Assembly: GCA_030490835.1 (NCBI GenBank)
Contig: CM059974.1
Location: 6,517,501 to 6,581,500, forward strand
Direction of reading: 5' to 3'
Length of the DNA: 64,000 bases
DNA from: Annona cherimola
Lineage: Eukaryota; Streptophyta; Magnoliopsida; Magnoliales; Annonaceae
Position numbers and translations under genes: made by a program. The notes under the pieces were generated by a model, which did not search any database, was not told where the DNA came from, and saw nothing but the letters and a program-made list of their open reading frames with translations. This document shows, one piece after another, positions 23,050 through 33,592 of this stretch. How positions within the stretch are numbered: the first letter of the stretch is position 1; the number at the start of each line of letters is the position of its first letter.

Positions 23050-26000
23050 CTACGCCGTGTAGAGGTTTGAATCTGACAGTCTCGGTGTAGGGATCGCCAC
23101 CAGCGGCTTCGCTTTCTTCAAGACCATCCCGAACTTCTCCGAGAGATCCAGCTCTGCTCCCTCCGGCAAATTCCACTCAAAGGAATGCAGTACCGAGGCA
23201 AGCCCATACAAGACCATTCTCTCAGCCATCGCAATCCCTGCACACATCCTCCTACCCGACCCAAATGGGAAGTATCCAAAATCACTCCCGCTGTAGTCGC
23301 AGTTGTTTTGGGTGGCTACGAATCGGCCTGGATCGAATTCAGAAGCATTCTCCCACATCAGAGGGTCCCTATGGATGGCCCACACGTTCACAAAGACACA
23401 TGCACCCTTTGCGATAGTGTAGCCGCCTATGGTGCATGTTTGGCTGGGGCAGTGAGGAACGAGCAGCGGGAGAGCTGGGTGCAAGCGGAGCACTTCTTTC
23501 ACCACAGCTGAGAGGTAGTGCAACTTGGGCAGGTGTGCTTCTTCAATGATGTTGCACGTCCCCACCACAGCGTCCAACTCGGCTTGGACTTTTCTCATGG
23601 TGTTCGGCTTCTCCATCAGGTGGGCGATCGCCCACTCCATGGTGTTAGCTGTTGTCTCAGTCCCACCCACAAGCATGTCCTGTTGACATGGAAATAGTGA
23701 AATGAGTGAGGTCATGACATCATCATTCAATGGATGGAAGCAAACAATTTCAGTGGGAGCCAGGAAGCAGTAGATATCGGAATCCAAAGGAACGGACAAA
23801 ATTTATCCACTCTTTGAATCTCAACAGAGCCACAGACTAACCCAAAAGGTTCAAGGGGCAAATTATTAGAGGGTCAACTCATTACTTGTAATTCTGACGC
23901 ATTACTGTAATGTACTTTTGATAAAAAGGCATCTTAACTATTGAAAAAGTTTTTTTTTTTCTCTCTCTCTCCACAAAGTGCCCATCAATTCTTTTTTTAT
24001 TTTTTTATTTTTTTTTGTGGACGGAGACTACTGCTTAAACTCGAAACTGAAACTTTACTTACGCACACACTAAAACTTATTACTAACAAGTGACCATACA
24101 TGTTAACCACATATTATTCTCCAGTTGAAATTCCTATCCCTCAGCTAAAAATATAAACATCAGTCATGTGCACTAGCTGAAAATAATAAAATGCTCTATT
24201 CTTTTGTTCTTTCTAGCCATCTTTTTCTTTTTTGGTCTCTTGCATTCGTTTTGAAAATTTTCATGCACATATGATAAGTGGCTTTATGTAACCTTATCCA
24301 TTTTTTAAACTTTGAAAATTCATTAGTAACTATCTCATCAATCGCATTTAATATTATTTTAGTTAAGAGATTAAGTTTCATGCAAATCAAAGATATGCAT
24401 GAGTTACATTTGATTAAAAATATGTATTCATGGTTATAAAATATACTTATATAAATTTACATATGAATTAGAATTTAGTAATATTTTATAGAAGTATGTT
24501 ACATAGTAATCACATTTACTTTATCAAAAAAAGTAATGACATTTTAGATAATTTAGATGTTAAATTATACAATTTTAAATAGGATATTTAGTGTCAAATT
24601 ATTTTTTTACATTAAAGGAATGTTTGACAATAAGAAAAATGTCACATTAAAACTTTTCATTCTCCATAACTATTTTATTTTTTAAATAATTTTTTCACAT
24701 TTTACTATACAACTATTTTACTTTTCAATCATTTATATACAACTAATCTATCTATTTTAATTTTATTCTTTTTATTCTTTATCATTATCCACATCATGCA
24801 ACATCGTTTTCTTTTAAATAAAATTTTTTATAGAAAAATTTTTTCATTCAAAAGTTTTATCAATTTCTAAATATAACCTAATTTTATACATTTGCAAATG
24901 GTGCCAATAGAAAATGATATTAGATAAATAATGGGATCTCCATAATAGCTAAATATATGGATGAAAAATTATAATAACACATAATAAGGTTTCACAGCAA
25001 TATAAATGATATTTTTTTATCATAGACAATATAAATGATATTGAATGTAATAGATGAAATGAATTTTTTAACAATCATTAACATGGGAAAAAAAAATATA
25101 GTTATAAAAAAGTAGGATTGTCTGTGGAAGAGAAATCTATCCATATCTAGAACGGAGATCGATCGACGGTCGGCCAGTACCATAGCATATGGAAGAGTTC
25201 CCGGAATAATTACCTTCTAGGCTCTAGCATGACGAATATTCTGTTTCACCCGCCATCTACCACGCGGCACGAGGGTTTTTTCTGCTGATATCTCCGGGAG
25301 ATTTGACTGCCGCTCCACTGTTTGGTCCAAAATAGTGGGAGAAGATATGGGATATCGCATGGGACCCGATCGAATATTTGTATGCGGAGACACTATTCTC
25401 ACCAACTGAATCTGAATAGCTCTATCAGAATGTTTTCGCTACATTTCTAGGGACTAGCATGCTTTGGCTTGATGACTAAAGGGCTTAAATCCTCCCACAT
25501 ATTTTAAATGTGGAAATGTATGTTATGCTCATATTCTGGTCAATGTGTAGGAGAAGGCGGCCCAAGAATTTATCCCACGCGTGGGACAAGATAACATTAA
25601 GCAATCGATTCCTGACTCCTGACATACTCTTAAGTCTTAACAAGAGGTTTTAAGACAAAAAAGAGAGAGATAAATATGACAAAGGAGATGTTTCAGCTCG
25701 TCCATGCCTCAGATTACTATAGCGGAAAGTAATTAAATACAAGGAAGAGGGAGAGATTACCATCAAGAGAGCCTTCAGGTGGGCCATGGTCATGGGCGTT
25801 TCAGCTTCCCTGTCTTCCTTGATTCTCAACAGGAACTGCAGAAAATCCTTACCTCCTTCGCAGCAGCTGCTGCTGTTCCCCTCGCCATTTCGAGCACTGT
25901 TCATCCTCACTCGCCGATCGATGACAGTCTCAAACAGTCCGTCAAACTTGAGAAACAGGCTCCTCATCTTCCTTTCCATCCCCTGCAAATCCCACGTCGC

Positions 26001-26738
26001 AAGAACGGGAAAGAAGTCTGAGACGTTGGGCTTACTCAACATCTCCGTAATTTGGCCGACCACCTTCCGAAACTCAGCTCGAACACTGCTCCTCTCCTCT
26101 CCATCCACCACTGTTCCGCCCCACAACATGCTGGTGATCACATTCATCATCACCAAAAACATCTCTTCTCCCACGCACACCGCTCTTCCTGCAGTAGCAT
26201 CAGCATATAGTCGGCCCACCGCACCGCGCACCTCGCTCCTGCGCAAGGAATAGACTGAATCCATGCTTGCTCTGCTTAGCATCTCCTGCACGCACACCCT
26301 CCGCAGCATGCGCCACACTGCCCCATATGGGCTCGACACAATGTTGCAACCTCCGTAGGATATGAGGAGGCCCACCGCTGGCACGTCGCGGTTGGCAAAG
26401 ATGACGTCATGGTCCCGGAGGACCTCCTTCGCCAGCGCCGGGGAGCTTACTACGACGGCGAGCTTTTTGCCGAATCGCAGCTGGAAGATTGGGCCATATG
26501 TTCGAGTGAGGTGGGCAAAGTAGCTGTGAAGCTCGGGACGGAGGGAGAGGAGATTTCCCAACAGAGGCAGACCTGGTGGGCCTGGGGGTGCTGAACTTGG
26601 CCTTCTTCCCTCCTTGCCTTTTGTGGCAATTATGAATGCTACGTACAAAGCAATTGCGAGAAGCAAGGAGGCAAAAATGAGTAGTGTTGAACTTGGGAGG
26701 TAATTATTTTGGGTGCTGCTGCCAGCAATAATCAACAT
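23050..26738 (-). CDS. CYP706: Cytochrome P450, CYP706-type monooxygenase
   Basis: Exons 26738-25761 and 23679-23050 (-) join in phase 0 (CTCTTGATG|GTAATC ... TCAACAG|GACATG), giving 535 residues. N-terminal membrane anchor about 18-38, proline hinge PPGPPGLPLLGN (51-62), C-helix WRMLR (142-146), I-helix GGTETT (331-336), K-helix ExxR at E388/R391, haem loop FGSGRRMCAG (465-474) with Cys472 as iron ligand. FANRDVPAVGLLISYGG and LVPHCPSQTCTIGGYTI are typical of CYP706. Such enzymes are ER-anchored and use NADPH-P450 reductase; characterised CYP706s oxidise terpenoids and other small hydrophobics, but the substrate cannot be read here. The PERF motif is FDPGRF instead of FxPERF. The gene looks intact; no terpene synthase neighbour is present. 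Frames reading past the donor or before the acceptor are intron read-through. Confidence 0.93.
23680..25760 (-). other. P450 intron (2081 bp)
   Basis: A GT...AG phase-0 intron placed where CYP706 genes usually have one, just before the I-helix. It contains a degenerate Tourist-like MITE (24618-24893), T-rich tracts and no coding motif. Confidence 0.85.
24618..24893 (-). repeat. Degenerate Tourist-like MITE in the P450 intron
   Basis: On the minus strand it matches the family core. On + it reads AATGTCACATTAAAACTTTTCATTCTCC ... CATTATCCACATCATGCAACATCG ... TTTTATCAATTTCTAAATATAACC (see 24618-24893). The ends are worn. Confidence 0.5.
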
Positions 26739-27611
26739 CTTGGAAGGAAGAATGAATCCGGACCCGACAGCTCCTCAGGAATCTGATATGTATAGATATA
26801 TGCATGCGTAGAATCAGTGAGTGGACGGGAATCAAGGTTTGGAAAGTTAAAGCTGTTTCCAACTTGTGACGTCTATGTCATTCCTCGCACTTGCAAACAG
26901 TAGTGCCACTAGCTCACCAGCAAGCAATAAGATTGATGATGATGATGATGATGTATGAAGATGGCACGCCTATAACTAGCTCAGAACGAGAGGCGTCCGG
27001 AGTATTCTCGCGTTCTTTCTTTGTTTGTAAGGTGAGAATTGAGATGTGATGGGGTAGCTTATTCATAGCGTTCTGTTTACATCACCGGCCAACGCCACTC
27101 GGAGATATATGTGTGGTTGGTTACTGCTTAGCTACCCGGCAAAAATCTGTGATTTGAATCTAAGAGTCAAGTCGTGCTCATTGCCCACCGCACCTTCATC
27201 TTCAATTCTTCATTAGACGACAAGCACCAAAAACAGTGGTTAGAATTGGCCAGCTATTTACTCACTCACTCTGTATACCTCCTCGCCGCAGTCCATGCCG
27301 TAAATCATTTATTTATATATATTCATTTGAATTACTCTGAGACCACTGCATTTTGACATGGTACCCAGTTAAAAGTCATTAATCTACTTGGGCTTTGGGC
27401 TTCCCGCAAATCTTGCATGCGTACCACTTCCTGCTTTGTTCGTTATTGGGCTATATTAATTGTTGTCTCTTTCCATTCATGGGTTGGATCGATTGTTAAT
27501 GAAGCTTTCCGTTCGAGGCCTGATCAGCCCGACATGCGACGAATTAATTCCTATATCTACTTGGACTACAGAAGCCAAGTTATCCGTGACGAATCAAACA
27601 ATCTTTTTAGT
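26739..27611. other. P450 upstream region
   Basis: This is the 5' flank of the P450 gene, with a (GAT)n microsatellite at about 26933-26957. A TATA-like TATATCTATACATA on the minus strand lies around 26788-26801, about 50 bp from the start codon; it is weak as a promoter call. Confidence 0.35.
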
Positions 27612-27791
27612 AGGTGACGGTTAAGGTTGTGTCTTGTATTTTGTATACTCATATTGCGTAACTATCCGTGAGATAGACGTCTTATTTATAAAAGTATCAG
27701 TTAAGTATTTAGTGAAGTCTTGAAAGATGTCTTGTTGTAGTATGGGAATGCGGATTATCATAATATTCTTATTTGTGGTATGTGTGAGACA

Positions 27792-27822
<31 letters not shown>

Positions 27823-27826
<4 letters not shown>

Positions 27827-28164
27827 CCCAATCCCGTGCAGTCTGCTGTAAAATGGACCCCACATATATTAGATTGTAATGAAACTTTATACACTCATTT
27901 ATCCATATATAAATCATACTTTAGACGGTTTAGATGTTGAAAAAATCACTTTAAACTTGATATTTACATTAAATTATTTTATTACGTTGATTTTGCACCA
28001 TTTTAAGATGGGACTGCACACATGTTGAATTTTGATGAAAATTGGTATGCTATTAAAGTGAACAATTCTAAATACAATGTGTGGGGTGGATTTTCCATTT
28101 ATGATCAGGTGGGGCCCACAGTGCATGGACTGCATGGTGCAGTCGCATGCACCGGAATAAATCC
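27823..28164. mobile_element. Non-autonomous Mutator-like element inserted in (TA)n
   Basis: The element starts GAGACCCAATCCCGTGCAG and ends ATGCACCGGAATAAATCC. The ends and interior (GATGAAAATTGGTATG, ATTCTAAATACAATGTGTGG) match 52780-53160. It sits between (TA)n tracts, so the TSD cannot be sized, but the unsplit LTR copy at 31.1 kb confirms the insertion. Confidence 0.65.
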
Positions 28165-29679
28165 ATATATATATATATATATCTGTTACCTATTTATTAC
28201 AGTGGATTATTATTTTTCTCTTATGTTTTTTCCTTTTTAAGTTAAAAGGTTTTCCAAGTAAATTTTGGTCTCCTGTGTATACGAACTTCTTATTGTTTAT
28301 TTGGTACTATTTTATCGTACGTGCTTTCGTTCTTTTATGATTCATGTTGGTAGGCGGGTTGTTGGATCAATGATTTTTTGTGATGGTCGTTGGCAGCATT
28401 GGCAGTTTGCTTGGATAGCAAGTAGAGAGCATAGATCTGGAGATGTTCACAGCAGGCGATGGGTCTGGCCAATTTGAACAAACCTCGTCCAAATCCGGAT
28501 TTGAGCGTATGGCAGATTTGTGGATGGATTTTCACATGCGAAAAGAGGTTGCGCACAGAGATTGTTGATCGCGTGGCTGGAGATGGTGGTGGATGCACAT
28601 GATGACGAGTGGCTATTGGAGACGGAGATGACGATTGAAGGTTCGCCAACAGCATGGGTAGAGGAGATCGTGATGAGCGATGATAGATTTTTGTCCGAGA
28701 GATATATTTCACCGAATCTGTTATGGATGGTAGTGGCTGCAACAATCTCTGGCAACAAACAAGAAGGATGGGTTGCTGCAGGCATTCCCATCTGCGATGA
28801 GCAGCAATGGTAGAGATGACAGCAGCTTTCTAGACGGCACCTGTTTATCGGATGGTGCGGATAGATTAGCAGCAAGTGGGGAGAGACAACAGTGGCAGTC
28901 GCTGGTGGCTGGGAGCGGGTGCTGCTGCTAGTTGGCGACATGGAAGAGGTTGCATGTGGGAGGCAACGTTGATGGTCCATGAGAGCTCGTGGTGGCTAGG
29001 GCGTTCTATTTGTGAAAAGAAAGAGAAGATGAAAGCACATTTGTATGATGCTTGGAGGTGCATTGAAGCAGTGCATATGGGTCTCAAATCGGATGATCCT
29101 AGAGTCCATTCTGGGTGTTCCAGGTATGATCTCTTGTGTTTTCGAGTGCTATGAACGTGATGGTGAGGTTAGTTTTATAGATTTTGCTTCAGTTATGTGG
29201 ATTTGATAGGTATGCAAGTCAACGGCGATGTGACGGTCAGAGAATTCAGATCTAGGTGGAGCAAATAGTCTTCATAGAGTTACAAATATTTTTCATTGTT
29301 TTGGTAGTCTTTGCTAATGCTGAAGATGCATGGAAAGTATATGGAGTTAGACTAAGTTTTCTTGAGTATTAGATTGGACTGTGATTATGAGATCTTGATA
29401 ATACATTAGCATTGGATTGCATTAAGAGCCTTGGAGTCCTGTAAATGCGATAGTGTTGACAAGAGAATGTGTCACGCACAGACCCAGAAAAGCAACCATT
29501 GGGTTTGACGCACAAAGCACACAAACCCAGAAAACGTCCATTGGGCCTGCGGGCTATGAGCCTCACAGTGTGATATTGTCCGCTCTAGCCTGGCAGCTTA
29601 GCCGTACGGCTTTAAAACGCGTCACACCATATTGAACTTGAGACCCACTTATAAACTACCAGGAACTTTCTCCCCTTTT

Positions 29680-29690
29680 CGATGTGGGAT
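29680..29690 (-). promoter_or_regulatory. snRNA-type USE in TRIM LTR A, 24 bp from TATA
   Basis: On the minus strand this reads ATCCCACATCG, a perfect match to the plant snRNA upstream sequence element RTCCCACATCG. Exactly 24 bp separate it from TTTATAAG (29655-29648). This spacing is that of plant U6 genes transcribed by polymerase III; polymerase II snRNA genes have about 10 bp more. Confidence 0.65.
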
Positions 29691-30049
29691 TCGGTTCTGG
29701 GCTATTACAAGCCCACCAGCTTCCGCCTGGTTCGTCCCTGAACCACAACCCAACTCTGGGCTTCTGCCTGCAGCCCTGACTTTCACTGGTTCAACTCTCC
29801 GAACCACATCTACTGGAGGGGGAGCCGCTCTGATACCACTGTCACGCACAGACCCAGAAAAGCAACCATCGGGTCTGACGCACAGAGCACATAAACCCAA
29901 AAAACGTCCATTAGGCCTGCGGGCTATGGGCCTCACAGTGTGATATTGTCCGCTCTGGCCTGGCAGCTTAGCCGCACGGCTTTAAAATACGTCACACCAT
30001 ATTGAACTTGAGACCCACTTATAAACTACCAGGAACTTTCTCCCCTTTT

Positions 30050-30060
30050 CGATGTGAGAT
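30050..30060 (-). promoter_or_regulatory. snRNA-type USE in TRIM LTR B
   Basis: ATCTCACATCG (one mismatch to the USE consensus) lies 24 bp from TTTATAAG at 30025-30018. Confidence 0.5.
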
Positions 30061-30081
30061 TTGGTTCTGGGCTATTACAAG

Positions 30082-30098
30082 ATCCTTGCGCAGGGGCC

Positions 30099-30130
<32 letters not shown>

Positions 30131-30139
30131 TCGGATGTC
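30082..30139 (-). pseudogene. U6 snRNA fragment (nt 12-69) captured in the TRIM array
   Basis: On the minus strand the 58 bases run from GACATCCGATAAAATTGG to GCCCCTGCGCAAGGAT and match plant U6 nt 12-69 without a visible mismatch, including the ACAGAGA box and the AGC triad. The 5' stem-loop (nt 1-11) and everything after nt 69 are missing, so it cannot be a functional U6. On one side it joins LTR sequence at AGAGCAC, on the other ATTACAAG, each with one or two bases of possible microhomology. It is in the same orientation as the TRIM. Confidence 0.93.
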
Positions 30140-30307
30140 TCAGAGCACACAAACCCAGAAAACGTCCATTGGGCCTGCGGGCTATGGGCCTCACAGTGTG
30201 ATATTGTCCGCTCTGGCCTGACAGCTTAGCCGTACGGCTTTAAAACGCGTCACACCATATTGAACTTGAGACCCACTTATAAACTACCAGGAACTTTCTC
30301 CCCTTTT

Positions 30308-30318
30308 CGATGTGGAAT
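30308..30318 (-). promoter_or_regulatory. snRNA-type USE in TRIM LTR C
   Basis: ATTCCACATCG (one mismatch) lies 24 bp from TTTATAAG at 30283-30276. Confidence 0.5.
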
Positions 30319-30677
30319 TCGGTTCTGGGCTATTACAAGCCCACCAGCTTTCGCCTGGTTCGTCCCCGAACCACAACTCAACTCTGGGCTTCTGCCTGCA
30401 GCCCTGACTTTCATTGGTTCAACTCTTCGAACCACATCTACTGGAGGGGGAGCCTCTCTGATACCACTGTCACGCACAGACCCAGAAAAGCAACCATTAG
30501 GTCTGACGCACAGAGCACACAAACCCAGAAAACGTCCATTGGGCCTGCGGGCTATGGGCCTCACAGTGTGATATTATCCGCTTTGGCCTGAGAGCTTAGC
30601 CGCACGGCTTTAAATAGCGTCACACCATATTGAACTTGAGACCCACTTATAAACTACCAGGACCTTTCTCCTCTTTT

Positions 30678-30688
30678 CGATGTGAGAT
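30678..30688 (-). promoter_or_regulatory. snRNA-type USE in TRIM LTR D
   Basis: ATCTCACATCG (one mismatch) lies 24 bp from TTTATAAG at 30653-30646. Confidence 0.5.
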
Positions 30689-31265
30689 TCGGTTCTGGGC
30701 TATTACAGAATGCAATTCGTATTGATTTGTAGTTGATGCATATTAAATGTTTGATTGATCGAATGCATGGGTAATGCACTGATGTTGGTTGGAGCATGAT
30801 TGACTGCGAAACTAAGTGATGAATAACGAAATAGGTGAAGACATAGTTTCTCTATGAGTTGGCTTGTTATGTGTAGAATTCAATCTAAGGTTGAAATTTT
30901 TAGGGTTGCTTATATTTTGTATATTGGTATTACATAAGTACCAATGGGAAGTACTATTTATAAAAGTATCAGTTCAAGATTGAATAAAGCTTTAAAAAGT
31001 GTCTTGTTAGAGCATAAAAGAGGGGGTGAAAGAAAAAGGTTATCAAAGTGTTCTTGTTTGGGAGATGTGAGACATTCAAAGAATGTGTATAAGGCATTCT
31101 TATGCCTATCTCTATAATCTCTTTACAATAGTGAATAATTATTTTTTCCCCTTAGTTTTTCTTTCTAAGTTGAAAAGTTTTTCTTGTAAATCTTGATATT
31201 TCTTATGTGTATGATTTTGTTGTTATTTATTTGATCTTATTTTATTATGTGTGCTTTTATTAGAA

Positions 31266-33318
31266 TCCATATCAATTTAAATCACATTTTTTAATAGTGA
31301 CGTTTTCAATTTCATAGCCAATCTTGCAGCACTGCAACAAGTTAATAGATAGCCAATAAATAGAAGATTTTTAAATGAAAAAGTTAGAAGTCTAGGCAAC
31401 AATTTGCAGTCATCAACTCAACATCAAGGGATTAGTCGCTAAGCAGAGATTTCATCATAATTTTAATTTCAATAATGACCCTGATCTGAATGCTTGGCAA
31501 TACCTGTTATAATCAATCTAGTACAAGCAACAAGCACAAGGCAGAGCCAGGCAGAAATTTGTTGGCAGCAACCATTCAGAGCAGCCTGAAACAGAAATTG
31601 GATGGTTCGCCCTGAATCATCCGTTGTTCCAAAGGGGCATCATATATAATTACATATGAAGGCTAGATGGTAATTTTGGAACGGATGGAAAGCATGATGA
31701 TGGTAAGTTGGGCCTCGATCGGGGCTGAAACTACATCCCAACAGAAAATGGCAATGTATACCGGCATGGACCTTGCTATCTTTGTGGCCCTCTCATCCTT
31801 GGGCCGAGCTCGAGTGGCAATCGGCTCTCCATGGTTTCTTGCTTTGGCGAAGATCCTGCTCTCCACGATTGGTCCCGCATCGGAATCTGACTGAGACCGT
31901 CCCACCTGGGTCCCTCGGAATATTGATGATGTGATCCATGATCCAAGGGCATCCCCATAAATTAATTATTCAACTTAAATAGTCGATTGCTTTTGAAGGT
32001 AACATTTGATTAAAGATAACCATTTTTTTTACCTCAAATGCAGCCAAAAATAATATTGATTGCAGCAATTGAAGTTTGACCGTAAATAATAACGAAATCT
32101 TGACGACAATTAATATAGGACTTAGCAGCTGCATTTAGTTATAATTGAAATTTACTATATGTGGTCACCTTTCTTGCAGTTAAATTTTAATTTAGTTGCA
32201 TTTGATATCAAATGCAGCTAAGTCATTTATTGATTGCAGTTAAAGTTCTATTATTGTTTCAATAGCTGCATTAAATATTAACCTTGGTCACATTTGATTT
32301 TAACTAAATGAAGCTATTCAAAAGCAATTAACTATTTGCAACTAAATAATCAACTCAGTTAAAATACATCTAACACAGCAAACATATACTGTATTAAACT
32401 AAAAAGTTAGTTACATATTGCCCTGAAAAAAAATTAGTTACATATACCGAAATTTGCCGTGGTGTTTTTTGGGACGCCTGGCATCTATAGTAATTGGAGC
32501 AACACGTTTTCAGCCAAAGGCCCACAAAGATCCTTTAAAAATGAGCAATGATCCACTTGTATCCTTGTTTATTTCTATTTATCTAAAAAGTGGTACCTTA
32601 TCACATGTGCTTTTAACAAAAGGCTAAATAAGCTTTTAAAAAAAGAATATCACTTGTACTTTCCATTGCAGTTCTACACCAGCTTGATCATTGGTACTTT
32701 TTGGTCCATCAACCAACCGTTATCCATGATAGGCCAATATCAAGATAGTGGAAAAGGAAGATTGAGGTGACTCAAGGTTCCACTCGCCAGCCTTTCTTTG
32801 TGGGCCGATGGCCCACCACAAACTTACGTGCTGGGTGCTGCTTGTTCCTTGATGATCAATGGCAGCTCCCTTCTGTGCATTTCTCCATCTTCACGCTCAT
32901 CATTTCGCATTCAGCATTTTGGCATTTTGTATAATTAATGCGAGTGACACAAGTTCTACATGTGATAATTCCGCAGAAGGCATATATCCAATGTCAGACG
33001 CAGATGTCTTGCTTGATTAATAGGCAATCACCTAAGTGGATAATCCCATATTTGAAGAAAAATCTAGACGCTCCACCCAATGCATCAAGCTAGTCTCCTC
33101 ATCCACCACTCGTACACATTGCCTGTCGTTAAATCTCAGCTTTTGGATGATCCCCACTATCGATTGGGAAGTTTGCAACACGTTCATCTGCATTACAAAA
33201 ATCTCCTCATCATACCAATACTAAAACAAATTTTTTGTACTTCTTACAATCAAATTTGAACAGATGTATCAAACATGGCTTTTCTTTTTCTGATTGTGTA
33301 TTTACAATCTTCTCAGCT
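31266..33318. other. Intergenic DNA
   Basis: A GC-richer patch at 31660-31905 is open on both strands (75 codons +, 80 codons -) but no family is recognised. The remainder is AT-rich with TTTAGTTGCATTTGAT-type repeats (about 31990-32350), which recur at about 50250-50900, suggesting another dispersed element. Confidence 0.4.
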
Positions 33319-33592
33319 AGTATTTTTCACTTTAAGCTCTGGGACATTTTTACAAATCCCTTACAATATCCTAACACATCTTTAACAATACTTCTAATTT
33401 TAGTATTTTTCACTTCAAATCCCTTACAATATCCTAACACATCTTTAACAATACTTCTAACTTCAAATCCCTTACAATATCCTAACACATCTTTAACAAT
33501 ACTTCTAATTTTAGTATTTTTCACTTTAAGCTCTGGGACATTTTTACAAATCCCTTACAATATCCTAACACATCTTTAACAATACTTCTAAT
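33319..33592 (+). repeat. Compound tandem repeat: four copies of a 45-bp unit
   Basis: The unit running from CAAATCCCTTACAATATCC to ACAATACTTCTAA occurs at 33353-33397, 33416-33460, 33464-33508 and 33547-33591. Spacers are either short (CTT) or carry TTTTAGTATTTTTCACTT, and the longer motif TAGTATTTTTCACTTTAAGC appears before copies 1 and 4, showing stepwise segmental duplication. A + frame is open across the array, but only because the repeat lacks stops. Confidence 0.9.

Larger units (their letters stand above)
29470..30707 (-). mobile_element. Tandem TRIM retrotransposon array with a U6 snRNA chimera
   Basis: Four direct LTR copies lie head to tail: 29470-29709, 29840-30079, 30141-30337 (lacking its first 43 + strand bases) and 30468-30707. 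Each runs TGTCACG...CTATTACA on +, or TGTAATAG...CGTGACA in the sense (minus) orientation. In sense orientation each full LTR is followed by GTGGTATCAGAGC, the primer-binding site complementary to initiator tRNA-Met. The internal regions 29710-29839 and 30338-30467 are 130 bp, non-coding, and end in a purine-rich stretch before the next LTR, which is TRIM architecture. The third internal region is replaced by U6 sequence (30082-30139). The array is flanked by GAATG at 29465-29469 and 30708-30712, a single 5-bp TSD. Confidence 0.92.
27612..31265 (+). mobile_element. Degenerate LTR element hosting MULE and TRIM insertions
   Basis: Two diverged direct repeats bracket the region: about 27612-28345 and about 30880-31265. 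Both contain GTATTTTGTAT, TTTATAAAAGTATCAGTT, GTGTCTTGTT, GTGAGACATTC, TTTTTCYTTYYAAGTTGAAAAG, and a GTGTGCTTTTATT-like end. These are best read as old LTRs. The left one is split by a MULE (27823-28164). The interior (about 28350-29465 and 30713-30880) has no recognisable gag or pol, only overlapping low-complexity frames, so the element is non-autonomous or decayed. The TRIM array 29470-30707 inserted into it. Boundaries are approximate. Confidence 0.5.

Noticed and set aside
28447..28980. 177-codon minus-strand frame in the degenerate LTR element
   Set aside because: Ser/His/Thr low-complexity sequence overlapped by other open frames; no retroelement or host domain recognised.
29632..30571. 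Repeated about 100-codon frames on both strands
   Set aside because: They are translations of the repeated TRIM LTRs and internal regions, which are non-coding.
31660..31905. Small gene on either strand in the GC-richer patch
   Set aside because: Open frames of 75 and 80 codons overlap antisense; neither resembles a known family.
33235..33579. 114-codon frame with internal amino-acid repeats
   Set aside because: It simply reads through the 45-bp tandem repeat, whose length is a multiple of three and lacks stops in that frame.
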